Source: Marvania coccoides (Eukaryota > Chlorophyta > Trebouxiophyceae > Chlorellales > Chlorellaceae). From it: a stretch of DNA of 64,000 nt. A model generated the notes under the pieces. That model was given only the letters and a program-made list of their open reading frames with translations, did no database searches and was not told the origin of the DNA. The translations under genes and the position numbers were made by a program. How positions within the stretch are numbered: position 1 is the first letter of the stretch; the number at the start of each line of letters is the position of its first letter. This document shows positions 20,487 through 30,964 of this stretch, piece after piece. The stretch spans positions 1,612,001 to 1,676,000 of the forward strand of contig OY978100.1 of NCBI GenBank assembly GCA_963854735.1, read 5' to 3'.

Positions 20487-21878
20487 CTACCAATCGGAAG
20501 GGAACCTGCCGCCAGAGGGCGACTGAATGTTTCCTGGCGAGGCCCGCGGCGGTGCAGCAGCGTGATACTGCTGATTGTGGTTTGCAGTGCTTTGCAGCTG
20601 GAGTTGATACCCGTAGCCCAACCCCTGCTCCCTGGTTCCCGCGTTGTGCGTGGGCGCTGCTCCAGTTGCTCCTGCTGCCCGCCCACCTGCTCCAGTGGGC
20701 ATCGCTTTGTGATATCCGAGATTGCCCCCTCCGCCTACAGGCCCCATCGGCGCTGACACTGGTGTGGCTGGCGTGTCGCCGCCAAACAAGTACCGCTGTG
20801 GCTGCTGCTGTGGCTGCTGCTGTGGCTGCTGCTGTGGCTGCTGCTGTGGCTGCTGCTGCTGCTGGTGTCGGCCCCATGGCTCAGGCTCTGCCTGCGAAAG
20901 AATGGCACCCAGCCCCTGCTGCTGCAAATTGGTAAGAAAAAAGAGGGTCGTTTTAGCCCCATTAAAAGATCACCAAGTCCTCCTGAACTGTTTTATAGTG
21001 GTTTAGAGTAATGCGGTAGATTTTGTCGACACCGACCTGAGGCCGCACGCGCTGCCAAACGGGGCTGTGAGTAAACTCCAGCAGCTCCCCCTTCGCCTCG
21101 ATCTGCGAACCCGCCGCCAGCTCCCCCACCGCCTTGCACAGCACGTAGATGCCGTGCAGCGCGTGGCGCTGGTTGGCGCTCACATCCGCCAGCACCGAGT
21201 CAAGATCTAACACTGAGGCGTGAATCTGCCCAACCTGGCTGCGGACAGCCTCCACGTCTGACCCCACCTCCGCCAGGTGCGCGCGCATCGCCGCCGCGGC
21301 TGTGGCGGCTTCGTCCTGCTTGTGTGCCACTTCCGCGATGCGGTCGGCCAGGCGAGTTTTAACGTCAGCCAGCCTGGCGTTCAGGGCGTCCAAGCCTGCA
21401 GCCACGCCGGTCATGCCCTGGCGGAAGGCGCGCTGGGTGACCCACGCGAGGTCGCGCAGTCGCCAGCCGCGGAGGACGACCAGGTAGAGGGCGCCGCTGG
21501 CGGCGGCAGCAACGAGCGCCAGAGGGAGGAGGTCGCTGCGGCCGCTGTCGGCGTCGGCATGGACGACCGTGACGGTGCGAGAGCCGCGCACCTCGGTGGC
21601 CAGCTGTTCGACCTGCGGAGGGTGGGTGAAAAGAGGGGTGAGAAGGAGGGTGAGCCAAAAAGAGATGTGGGGAGATCGTTGTTCGAAAATTGGGTATCGA
21701 CGGGGGGTGCACTCACCAGCTTGGTCAGTTGGTCAACTTCTCGGCTGCTGATGGCTGCGTTGCCGAGACTGGACCCAGAAACCGCGGCATTTCGGGCCCA
21801 ATCAATCACAATGTCGGGTCGGAGGTAAGCTGTCGCACCCGCAGCACCCAGTGCCACGCCCACCGAGCCCCGACTCAT
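20487..21878 (-). CDS. DUF1664 coiled-coil membrane protein with Gln-rich tail
   Basis: Exons 21717-21878, 21037-21612, 20487-20921 (minus) encode 390 residues. The N-terminus has a hydrophobic start, and a second hydrophobic segment (LLPLALVAAAASGALYLVVL) lies about residue 80. Residues 100-230 form the long helix/coiled coil of plant DUF1664 proteins (GMTGVAAGLDALNARLADVKTRLADRIAEV, then SDVEAVRSQVGQIHASVLDLD, then a GIYVLCKAVGEL segment). The last exon adds a low-complexity PQQQ-repeat tail with Gly/Pro/Ala that plant homologues lack as far as I recall. Function unknown; membrane association likely. Confidence 0.85.
20806..20868 (+). repeat. 12-bp tandem repeat coding PQQQ
   Basis: Units of TGTGGCTGCTGC repeat head to tail and encode (PQQQ)n on the minus strand in the DUF1664 gene. 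Likely to vary in length. Confidence 0.85.
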
Positions 21879-22260
21879 CCGTGTCCTTGTATTTGAGTAT
21901 CAGAACCGGAGTGTTGAGATAATTGTGCACTTCACCCCCAAAATAAAAATTAATAATAAGTTCAGAGCTTGCAGTCCCTTTGGAGAAGGGGGCAAACGAC
22001 TAGAAAAGAAGTCAGATTGTCGCTATATTTTCGTTTATTTTTATTTCTCTCAGTGAGCCCTTCATTCACTCCAATATGCTGCTGTGCTGTGCTATGTCGC
22101 CCGTTGGTTGCCTGCCAGTTGGAGCCTTTCTCATGTTTGCCCGCTCGCCAATATGCTGCACTATCCGCTGCGCAACCACCCACCACTGAATTTCTGGCAG
22201 CCATTAAGTACTCCCTGACGCTGCCGCTTTAGTGCTGCTTCATTCACACAGGAGCAATCG
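21879..22260. other. Spacer
   Basis: Upstream of the DUF1664 gene and 3' flank of the next minus-strand gene. No gene seen. Confidence 0.5.
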
Positions 22261-22994
22261 TTACTCCATGCACGAGGAGCTCTGTGTTCTTCTCCTGCGT
22301 GCTGCTTCTTCTGGCGGCAATGCAGCTTCAATGTCAGGGGTGGCGTTTCTGCTGTGCGCGAGCGATGCCTGCAGGAATGGTGGCCGCAGCGGCGGACTCT
22401 CTGTGGAGGAAATAATATCAACACAATGTGCCTCGAGGTGAAAAGTACGTTTGCGCTCTTACCTTGGTGAAATGCATTGGCGCGGCTTTGGCCGGCCCTC
22501 TCTTGTTGGCCCTGGTACTCCTTTGCCTCCCAGGCAACTTGACAACTTTTGTCGGGCATGACGACCACAACCAGAGGCGTTATAGCCCTCTCTCTATTGA
22601 CATTGGCGGTAGAATAGTGGTGCTGAGATCGAGTGATGATGCCTGGTTCTTCATAATCGTAATCGTAATTGTCTTCTTCTCGGTAAGCGTCGACATCCAC
22701 AACTCTCCCCCTCAGCCGATTTCTAAAGCGGATGCAACGCCGGGTGTGATGAAAATGGGCAACGAACGTTCCAAATAGAACAATAAAGACAGCAGGGATA
22801 GCCAGGCCTGCAAAATAGGCCACAAAATTGTCAGGCACTGCCAGCTGAGTTGAAAAGGCTGTCCTGAACTGAATGAAACCCATTCACGTCTCACCGACAA
22901 GAATGTATAAATGCTGTTGATTGGAGGACCCTTTATCGGGCGCGGCAACGGCTTGTGGAATGGCGCTGCCTGACGGTGGCGGTGCCAACGCCAT
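22261..22994 (-). CDS. Single-pass membrane protein with VVVMPD motif, copy A
   Basis: Exons 22895-22994, 22463-22807, 22261-22400 (minus) give 194 residues. A short Pro/Ser/Gln-rich N-terminus precedes one membrane segment (GLAIPAVFIVLFGTFVAHF). Then come a basic juxtamembrane stretch, a Tyr/Asp/Glu-rich region and the motif PLVVVVMPDKSCQVAWE. The gene 0.8 kb upstream on the same strand (copy B) has the same layout and an intron at the same place and phase, so the two are paralogues. The layout (short N-terminus, one helix, cytosolic V-I/V-M motif) recalls plant GLUTAMINE DUMPER proteins, but the VIMAG signature itself is not matched. Function unknown. Confidence 0.65.
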
Positions 22995-23757
22995 CTCTTG
23001 TTGAACAAATATTAAAAATAACCTTTGAAGTGCTCCTCCTCTCTTTCTCTTTGCAATATAAGAGCCGTGCAAATTTTATAGAGTTTTTTTAGCAATGCAG
23101 GCTTTTAATCTGCTCGCATAGGAATGCGACTCTTCATGTGCCAAAAAAAAAAAACAAAAAAAAAACCGACAGTTAACCTGCTGCTGAGTGCATGTTGGTG
23201 ATATTTGCAACCCGTCATTCTTCCTTTTTTGCAGCCCGCAAAAGAATAATAACATGTTTGCAGAGTACAGACGAGGTATAATCGTAGTTAGGTAGCGCTT
23301 TGTTCTGAATGAGGATAGCCAAAGAAAAAACTAGGGAAAAAGGAAGAATGCCTTTCAACCAGAACTGAAAGAAAGAAAAAGAGAAAAAAACCAAATAAAA
23401 GTAGCAAAGCATATGGAAACAGGGGAAAAAAAACAAAAAAACAGCGCGTCTCATATTCTGAAAGTTTCGTCAGACCGCGTGAACAACAATGAGAAGGCAG
23501 GGCTACGCTGCCTGGTCTTGAACAGAATCTTTCAACGCCATGAAGAAAATACATGCAGTTGCAAACAAAATCAAAGTGATAATACAGTAACGGAGGGGGG
23601 GGGGACCATGTGAAATGCGACAAATGCATCATTGTACGTCAATGGTGGCGACCGAAACACTCTCCGAAAAAAATCGGCGACAAAAAATCGTAACGTTGGG
23701 GAAAAAGGGAGAGGGAAAGAAAGAAAAAACTAATTTTAAAAACAGAGGAAAAAAATT
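22995..23757. other. Spacer between paralogues
   Basis: Purine-rich and poly-A/T runs (for example 23140-23165), GGGGGGGG near 23596. No gene seen. Confidence 0.5.
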
Positions 23758-24307
23758 CTACAACGAAGCTGATGAGTTCCTCGCGCATTCACACTTGCCG
23801 TACAGCGCCTCTTGGCACCCGCACTCGGACACTTTGATTGAGTCTTCGTCTCCATCTAACTTAGTGTCGCCCTCAGCATCCTCCCACGCAAAAACCATCC
23901 CGTCGTCTGGAAGAACAACGATAACAGGCAGCGGAACCGGCTTTTGCGGGTCCACAGCAGCTTCCTCATCTACTGGCGGCGGCCGCCTGGCTGCAGCTAC
24001 CCTAGCCCGCTCTGCAGCGATGGCATGCCTCTGCTGCCGCTTGTAAATTGTGTGTAAAATGACGACTACGCCCGCGATGAGAATCACGCCAGCCAGCCCC
24101 AAACACACGCCTGAAAAACACAGAAGAGAGACAATTTGGTAATATTTAGCCGCGAGTTGAGTGGGAAAAGGTGAAAATCGGAGCCGTCGATCACAAGTAC
24201 GCACCAACGGTGACCGAGATGGCGCCTGTTGGGGCGTGAACGTAAGAATGGTGCCCTGAAAAGTCTGAATGAGGGCATGGCGGTGGAGGAGAGGCGCTGC
24301 CATCCAT
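23758..24307 (-). CDS. Single-pass membrane protein with VVLPDD motif, copy B
   Basis: Exons 24205-24307 and 23758-24110 (minus), 151 residues. The start chosen, MDGSASPPPPCP, keeps phase 1 at the donor exactly as in copy A; an ATG 4 bp downstream is out of that frame. A Pro/His/Ser N-terminus, one membrane helix (GVCLGLAGVILIAGVVVIL), a basic stop-transfer stretch (YKRQQRH), a Pro linker and LPVIVVLPDDGMVFAWEDAE follow. The tail ends in a Cys cluster (ECGCQ, KCEC). Paralogue of 22261-22994. Confidence 0.65.
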
Positions 24308-25466
24308 GTTTATTTCAATTTAGCTGCGAGGGTTTGACAATCCTGTTAGATAAATACGCCGCGTTTCAGTGATCTGGCGCGGTACACATAATGCGTAAAG
24401 GATGTTGAATAAATTTTGCATGCCAGCTCGTTGAATACGGTGATGATTGGTGGGTGGAACTTAATAAAAACGAGCGAGTTGCCTGGCTTTTTCCTCCTCA
24501 CCTATTTGCCTTTGTTATTCTCCCAATAGGATGGTTCTTTACATATACCAGCTACCCTGCACTTTGCGTTGAGGGAGGGACAGGGGGGGGTGCAAATCCC
24601 GACTGGCAAGGGCGCTTGCGGGTCGTCATTCAAAATGAGGTCTAGCTGTTTTTTGGCTTGCAGATCCATTTACTACTGTTGCAAATTTGCATTTAGAACA
24701 TGAATCGGTAGAAAATTTCGCAGGTAGATTGCCTAAATCAAAAGGCAGCAGAGGGATTCCATGCGGGTGTTGCGGTCGACGCCATTCGAAAAGCCCAGCC
24801 AAAGGATGCTCAAGGCGGACGTTTTAAACTGCTGTGCTAGTGGATATAAAAATCTGCATATATTCTTAAGTACCCGAGTCTAGCAAGATACGAATTGTGC
24901 GCCTAACAAAGCAAGGCCAGCCTCGCAACACAAGTAGTTATTGCTGCTCAATGTTGCATTGAAAAAGCAAATGCACGGGCTTCACGCATTGCTGTGTGCG
25001 GGGTTTTGTTTCTAAGGGTTGAGGATGAGGAGATTCCAACATATGTATACCACTTTATCCCCACATTTTTGAACTTATTTGAATTCTTTAAAAAAATCTA
25101 GATATAATCAAATCTTACAGGAAACGGGCTGAGAACACCATGCGTCTATCGTTAATGTGCCCTTCACAATTTTCCCTCGGGATAGCATGTTTAAATTCAA
25201 GCATAGGCTGGCCATTCCTGCCCACCAACGCTTCTGGGAGCCTGATGCTGTCTTCCCCCTAGCAAATTATGGCAACTCACAGGTTTCAAGATATTGTGAA
25301 GGTCAATGTGAAATGTATCTCATTTATGGCCGCTCGTGCTGCTGAACAGCCAGCTGTGAATTCATTTTCTCAGCTCATTTTTTTTCACATTGAATTGTAA
25401 ATTATATTAGATTATTTTATGAAAATATAAATACGGCTAATCTGCTGAAGAAGAGCCTTGAACAAC
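24308..25466. other. Long spacer without a supported gene
   Basis: 1.16 kb, AT-rich. A 62-codon plus-strand frame at 25157-25345 has no recognised motif and is left uncalled. Includes the promoter of the MTR4 gene. Confidence 0.5.
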
Positions 25467-28400
25467 ATGAAAAATGAAGTGCAAATTGAGATTGTGCCCA
25501 CCGCGAAACGTGCCAAGCTTGAGGAACCGCCAAGGACGTTTTCCAAGCTAAAAAACGTCGTCGAATTCGATGGAAAATCATGCACCCACGAAGTCGCTTG
25601 GCCAATTTGTAAGATTAATTTATTTTCGCATGCATCTCACTCTTACACCCACTCAAAGCTCGAGCTTGCGCTCATAAAACCCCGTCGTATAAAACCAAAA
25701 ATCGCTCTTCTCACCCCCTCTTCTACACCCTGCCCTGCCTGTGCAGCCCAGGAGGGGTCCCCGCTTCCGCCGCCGCCCCGGCCCGGCCCCCCCGCCCAGA
25801 CCTACAAGTTCAAGATCGACCCCTTCCAGCAGGCCGCCATCAACTGCCTGGAGGCGGGTCACTCGGTGCTGGTCGCCGCCCACACTTCCGCTGGAAAGAC
25901 CGTCGTTGCGGAGTACGCATTTGCCATGGCGCTGCGGGACGGCGCCCGCGTGATCTACACCTCCCCGCTCAAAGCCCTGAGCAACCAGAAGTACCGCGAG
26001 TTCCAGGAGAAGTTCGGGGACGTGGGGTTGATGACGGGCGATGTCGTAATCAACCCGAACGCGTCCTGCCTAGTAATGACCACAGAAATTCTGCGGTCGA
26101 TGCTGTACCGAGGGAGCGAGGTAGTGCGGGAGGCCTCGCTGCTGGTGTACGACGAGATCCACTACGTGAGGGACAAGGAGCGCGGGGTGGTGTGGGAGGA
26201 GAGCATCGTGCTGGCGCCCCGCTCCGCGCGCTTTGCCTTTCTTTCGGCCACCATCCCCAACGCGCGGGAGTTTGCGGAGTGGATTGCCTCCACCCACGAC
26301 AGCCCCTGCCACGTGGTCTACACCGACTATCGCCCCACGCCGCTGCAACATTTCGTGCACCCGGTGGGCGCTGACGGCATCTTTCTGGTGGTGGACGAGC
26401 GCGGCACCTTCCGCGAAGACTCCTTTTCGCGGGCGGTAGCGGCGCTGAACGATGCCGACGGTCTGGCCGCCGGGAAAGACAGCAAAAAGGGCGGAAAAAG
26501 CGGCGGCGGCGGTGGAGGTGGGGCCAACGGGCTGCAGGAGAAGCCGGAGAGCGACGTGCGGAAGCTGGTGCGCATGGTGATTGACCGTAACTTCGACCCC
26601 GTCATCGTTTTCTCCTTCTCGAAGCGCGACTGCGACCTGCTGGCCCAGGAGCTGTGGGATTTTGACTTGACGCCGCCGGAGGTTAAAAAAATCGTGGACG
26701 CGATCTACCGCGCGGCTGTGGCCAACCTCTCCGAGGAGGACCAGAAGCTGGCGGAGGTGCAGGGCATCGTGGAGCGGCTGCGGCGGGGGGTGGGGGTGCA
26801 CCACTCGGGGATGCTGCCCATCCTGAAGGAGCTCACAGAAATTCTGTTCCAAGAGGGCTACCTGAAGGTGCTGTTCGCCACGGAGACATTCTCCACGGGG
26901 CTCAACATGCCCGCCAAGACCGTGGTGTTCAAAGACGTGAGGAAGTTTGACGGCGGCGGGTTCAGGTGGGTGTCGCCGGGAGAGTACATTCAGATGAGCG
27001 GGCGGGCGGGGCGGCGTGGGCTGGACGACAAGGGCACCGTCATCCTGATGCTGGACTCCAAAATGGACCCTCCCACAGCGAAAAACATGCTGCGAGGGGC
27101 ACCAGACACCCTGTACTCAGAGTTTCACCTCACCTACGCGATGCTGCTGAGCATGCTGAAGCTGGAGGGGGCGTCCCCCGAGGAGCTCATGCGGCGGTCG
27201 TATCGGCAGTTCCAGGCGGAGCGCTCGCTGCCCACCCTGGAGGCAAAAGTGGCAGCGCTGGAAGCGGAACGAGATGCCGTGGCTATCGAGGGGGAGGAGG
27301 CGGTCGCTGAGTACGCGGCGCTGCGGGAGCAAGAGAACAAGCTGCGGGCGGCGTGCCGGGCGGCCGTTATGACCCCTCGCCACGCTTTGCCGTTTTTGCA
27401 AGCGGGGCGGTTGATAAAGGTGTTGGAGCCCGGCGGCGAGCCTGGCGCGGCGGGGGTAGGCGCCTGGGCGGCGGTGGTGGACTTTCAGCTGGTGGGAAAG
27501 GGCGAAAAGGGGGCAGAGGAGGGCGGGGAGGCTGGCAATGCCGCTGTGGAGAGGAAAAAAGACGGCAGAGGAAAAAATGGCGGCAAGGACAAGAGCAAAG
27601 GGCGGTCGGTGCTGGTCGACGTGCTGGCGGCGTGCGCGGCGCAGCAGAGCGCGGGATCCATCCGCGATCGTGCGGTCCCTGTGCCCGGTTTGACCCCGGG
27701 CGCCGTGCCTCATGTCATTCCCATTACGTTGGACGAGGTATTGGCGCTCAGCACCGTGCGGGTGAACCTCCCCAAGGATCTGCGCACCTCGGGCGCGCTG
27801 GAGCTGGGCGGGAAGCTGCTGGGGGAGGTGGAGAAGCGGCTGGGGGCGGCGGGGCCTCCGCTGCTGGACGCTGAAAGAGAGATGATGGTTACTGACCAAG
27901 GGTACCGCAAGGCGAAAAAGCGGCTGGAGACGGTGGAAGGCATGTTGCGGGGGCACGCGCTGGCAGGGGACCCCTCGCTGGCCGCCCGGCTGCAGGCGCT
28001 GGCAAGAAAGCACGAACTGGCGGAGGCGGCGCGGGCGGCGAGGAGAGACCTGTCGGCCGCAAAGGGGCTGGTGCTGCACGAGGACCTGCGCGCGCGGCGG
28101 CGGGTGCTGCGGCAGCTGGGGTTCGTGGACGGGGAGGGGCTGGTGACCCGCAAGGGGCGGACCGCGGCCGAGCTCACTATGGGCGATGAACTGGTGCTGT
28201 GCGAGCTGATCTACGGCGGGGTGTTTGGCCCGCTGAACACCGCGCAGCTCACGGCGCTGGTTTCGTGCTTCGTATGGCGGGAGAAGAGCGACGTGCGCGG
28301 GAAAGTGCCCCCCGAAATGCAACCGATGTACGCTGCGCTGAGGGAAGCTGCGCGGCGGGTGGGGCGCGCGGAGGCCGAGTCTGGGGTGCAAGTGGACCTC

Positions 28401-28670
28401 GATGCATACGTAGACTCATTCAAACCCGACCTCATGGAGGTGGTGCAGGCGTGGTGCGGCGGGGCCAGTTTTGGCGCGATCATGAAGCTGGCGGGGGAAA
28501 GGACGTTCGGAGGGTCGTTGGTGCGCGCGATTCGGCGGGTGGAGGAGCTGCTGCGGCAGCTGTCGGAGGCGCTGACCGCGGTGGGGGACACCGCGCTGGC
28601 GGAGAAGTTTGATCTGGCGATAGGAAAGATCAAGCGGGACATCATCTTCGCTGCCTCGCTGTTCCTTTAA
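25467..28670 (+). CDS. MTR4: Exosome RNA helicase MTR4 (DExH box)
   Basis: Exons 25467-25608 and 25747-28670 give 1021 residues. MTR4 unwinds RNA for the nuclear exosome (TRAMP and related complexes). Walker A AHTSAGKT (about 92-99), TSPLKALSNQK, MTGDV, DEIH (183-186), SATIPNA, an MTR4-type HVVYTDYRPTPLQHF, GVGVHHSGMLP, TETFSTGLNMPA and QMSGRAGRRGLDDKG are all intact. The arch/KOW region (about 600-720) carries a Gly/Lys-rich low-complexity insert, and a second GGGGGG insert sits between the RecA domains. The 138-bp intron keeps frame and contains no stop, so read-through would add 46 residues; its GTAAGA donor, C/T-rich run and CAG, and AT-rich base make it an intron. The rest is one 2.9 kb exon. 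Confidence 0.93.
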   Translation: MKNEVQIEIVPTAKRAKLEEPPRTFSKLKNVVEFDGKSCTHEVAWPICKINLFSHASHSYTHSKLELALIKPRRIKPKIALLTPSSTPCPACAAQEGSPLPPPPRPGPPAQTYKFKIDPFQQAAINCLEAGHSVLVAAHTSAGKTVVAEYAFAMALRDGARVIYTSPLKALSNQKYREFQEKFGDVGLMTGDVVINPNASCLVMTTEILRSMLYRGSEVVREASLLVYDEIHYVRDKERGVVWEESIVLAPRSARFAFLSATIPNAREFAEWIASTHDSPCHVVYTDYRPTPLQHFVHPVGADGIFLVVDERGTFREDSFSRAVAALNDADGLAAGKDSKKGGKSGGGGGGGANGLQEKPESDVRKLVRMVIDRNFDPVIVFSFSKRDCDLLAQELWDFDLTPPEVKKIVDAIYRAAVANLSEEDQKLAEVQGIVERLRRGVGVHHSGMLPILKELTEILFQEGYLKVLFATETFSTGLNMPAKTVVFKDVRKFDGGGFRWVSPGEYIQMSGRAGRRGLDDKGTVILMLDSKMDPPTAKNMLRGAPDTLYSEFHLTYAMLLSMLKLEGASPEELMRRSYRQFQAERSLPTLEAKVAALEAERDAVAIEGEEAVAEYAALREQENKLRAACRAAVMTPRHALPFLQAGRLIKVLEPGGEPGAAGVGAWAAVVDFQLVGKGEKGAEEGGEAGNAAVERKKDGRGKNGGKDKSKGRSVLVDVLAACAAQQSAGSIRDRAVPVPGLTPGAVPHVIPITLDEVLALSTVRVNLPKDLRTSGALELGGKLLGEVEKRLGAAGPPLLDAEREMMVTDQGYRKAKKRLETVEGMLRGHALAGDPSLAARLQALARKHELAEAARAARRDLSAAKGLVLHEDLRARRRVLRQLGFVDGEGLVTRKGRTAAELTMGDELVLCELIYGGVFGPLNTAQLTALVSCFVWREKSDVRGKVPPEMQPMYAALREAARRVGRAEAESGVQVDLDAYVDSFKPDLMEVVQAWCGGASFGAIMKLAGERTFGGSLVRAIRRVEELLRQLSEALTAVGDTALAEKFDLAIGKIKRDIIFAASLFL

Positions 28671-28798
28671 AAAAGCGCAGATTCTGAGAATGTATAGTGG
28701 GATGAATAAGAATGAAAATCCAAAGTTTGCAGCATGTAGCATACTTTTATGTTGGCAAATAGTTCATTTAGTTCAAAATTATTGAAGTTCTGTGAGCG

Positions 28799-29271
28799 TC
28801 ACTTTTGCTGTGGCTGTGTTTCTTCGGGGGAGGGACCGCGCCTGCGTCGCATTCTCGTGGGATCTAGGTAGCGCTCGGGATCTGTGATGACCAGGTGAGG
28901 GTCTTTAGGCTCCGACCTGAATTCAACAAGTGCCGGCGGAGGTTCAGAGACGACAGCGTACAGAGTGGGCAGGCAAAAGGTGCTAGAATGTGCTGGAAAC
29001 TTACCCAGGTTCGGATGCCATGCATTTCCTAAAATTTGCCCACGCCGGGGCAATCTTTTCTGAGATCTTGAGGGTGAACAGAGCCTGAGAGATGAGAAAA
29101 AGATTTGGTCAGCTGTTACAAAAAATCATGCTGGTGCTTGAACCGAGCTCTGTATACGCATTAGTTGGCATGAATTCTCACCTGAACCACGTCTTCTACG
29201 CGATCATTGCAGCGATGAGGTTTTGAAATCTTCTCTGCTGGCGCATCTGGCTGCAGAGCTTCGTTTCCCAT
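28799..29271 (-). CDS. Small conserved-looking protein, 95 residues, unknown
   Basis: Three minus-strand exons (29182-29271, 29005-29084, 28799-28916) join in phase to an ORF starting MGNEALQPDAPAEK and ending in a basic, Gln-rich tail (RMRRRRGPSPEETQPQQK). Middle: VVQALFTLKISEKIAPAWANFRKCMASEPG, helical, followed by DPHLVITDPERYLDPTR. All six splice sites are canonical, which argues for a real gene. I do not recognise the family. Convergent with MTR4, 128 bp apart. Confidence 0.6.
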
Positions 29272-30246
29272 TGTAAGTTTGGTTACACAAACGTTATGAA
29301 ATGTTTGACTGAAATTAATACTCTAAATTGTATTATTTTGAAAGCTACATGCATATATATTTGCATATATATCTTCAGTCACCGCCCCCCGAACCCCCCA
29401 CCCACCCACCCACCCACCCGCTGCCGAGCTTGCTGAGAGGCCATTGGAAGAAAGTACACACTGAAATTACCAGCTCAATTTAAGAAGGTCGTAAAAAGAA
29501 AGCAGGTAAACCTATCCGGGCAACGAAGGTTTCAAGTTTCAAGGTTCACATATGGTTGTAACGTCTACGTAACTTGCTCCTATAGAGATCTGCAAGCCGA
29601 CGTGCCACCTCCCCCCCCCCCCCCCACAGTAAGACGGAGTGCCCCTTCCATCCGCCTTAAGGAAGCGCATTTGCGTAGGCTTCACTATACATTTCTTTCA
29701 TTATTCCTACGCGCACGGCTTCCACTAGCGTGCCAGTCTGCTACGGGACCTTTGTTGCCTTTTTGTGTGGACTTTGAACCCTGTAATGTATGGGCATTGA
29801 ACCCCGTCCGCTGCACTTGGTAGAATGCCCACGTGCAGACGAAAAAGGAAAACCCGCTTGGACCAAAGCTTGCCTCTCTGCTGTGTGGCATTTGCTGCCG
29901 TCTCTGTGCGGAGTCTAAACAGTCAATAGTTGTATTGCATTCATGACTAATTTGGTGGGGGGGGGCAGTGCCACAGACAAAGAGAGAGAAAACCAACCTT
30001 GCTCAGTGATGTCAGTCGGCAGAATCTCGCTAATTCAGGCATTTCAGCGCATTATGTAGAATTTTACTCTGTAAGGAAGGAGGAGGTTCTCTTCATTTTC
30101 GCTGGTTGCGCCTTTGACTTTTCCTTTCGCTGGCTGCTGAGTCAGCTCAGCCCCCCCATATCACCGCTTCCGACACCGTTTCCGCTAAAATTTCAACCCA
30201 ATATCAATTATATTTAGAGCTAAACGCGTAACGAAAGCTAGAACAA
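29272..30246. other. Spacer with simple repeats and a dispersed repeat
   Basis: Holds a (CCCA)n run at about 29395-29418, a 15-C tract at 29611-29625 and the 60-bp dispersed repeat at 29861-29920. No gene seen. Confidence 0.55.
29861..29920 (+). repeat. 60-bp dispersed repeat, copy 1
   Basis: About 95% identical to 36958-37018 in the same orientation (shared core CAAAGCTTGCCTCTCTGCTG). Possibly a fragment of a longer mobile element. Confidence 0.8.
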
Positions 30247-30964
30247 ATGGTGATCCACCATTCAACTCTGAGGGAGCGTTGGGCTGCCGTGTTCGCCTGG
30301 GAGCAGGTGAAAGACGTGCTTCTATATATATCTTTTCGGGAGATAACTCTATACACGACTTACACTTTTTCGTCCACGGACCTATTTTACTTCGAGCAGA
30401 GCGACAAGAATATGCGCCAGGCAACGGTGTTGTTCAAGAAGCTGTGCCCCAACACCGAGTTGAAGATTGTCCCCGAATTCATCAAGCGCACAGTCGAGCG
30501 CGTCGAAGCAGGCGACACGGAGCTGATTCTGTGGAAGATGGAAACGCCGGGACTGACAGATGCGCAGGCCCGTGAGGTCGCCAGCATCCTGGCACGGGGC
30601 TACACGCTGCAGACCAAGAAAGTCTACTTTGGCACCGTTGAAGAGGTAATTTGCAGTTCTGTTCATTGCCACTATTTGTTTTTAGAGATATTTCGCCGCT
30701 ATTAAGTAATAAATGAGATTTTTCCTCGGTATTTTTTTATTGCAGGCGTGCAAGCTCGACCCCACCCTGCACGCTATGCAGCGGGCTGCCGGCGTCACTA
30801 CTGAAATGCTGTGGTACCAAGCCCACAGGGCCGACCCCAAGCTGTCCAAGACGAAAATATACGATGAGATGCTGAAGCATACGCTGAAGAAAACGGCCGC
30901 CAACAAGATCGCCAAGCGGCCGGCAGTGAAGAAGGAAAAGGTGGTAAAGAAGGCCCACGCATAG
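30247..30964 (+). CDS. Lys-rich-tailed protein, unknown
   Basis: A plus-strand gene starting MVIHHSTLRERWAAVFAWEQ. The intron 30646-30745 (GTAATT...TTGCAG) is clear, with the last exon at 30746-30964. A stretch at 30307-30399 may be a further 93-bp intron (GTGAAA...GAGCAG) or coding; both readings keep frame. The product is 178 residues without that stretch or 209 with it. It is mostly helical (RQATVLFKKL, FIKRTVERVEAGDTELILWKME, LTDAQAREVASILARGYTL) and ends in a Lys/Ala-rich tail that could be a nuclear signal. No family recognised. Confidence 0.6.

Noticed and set aside
20806..20868. Possible CRISPR-like regular repeats
   Set aside because: Uninterrupted 12-bp tandem units inside a coding exon of a eukaryotic gene; no spacers.
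25157..25345. Short plus-strand frame upstream of MTR4
   Set aside because: 62 codons, no recognised motif, AT-rich context.
27117..28391. Long open frame (424 codons) on the minus strand
   Set aside because: Antisense shadow of the MTR4 exon, caused by GC-rich third codon positions; Arg/His/Pro/Gln-rich translation with no domain.
30307..30399. Definite 93-bp first intron in the Lys-rich-tailed gene
   Set aside because: Both spliced and unspliced readings keep frame, and the acceptor lacks a strong pyrimidine tract; left as ambiguous.
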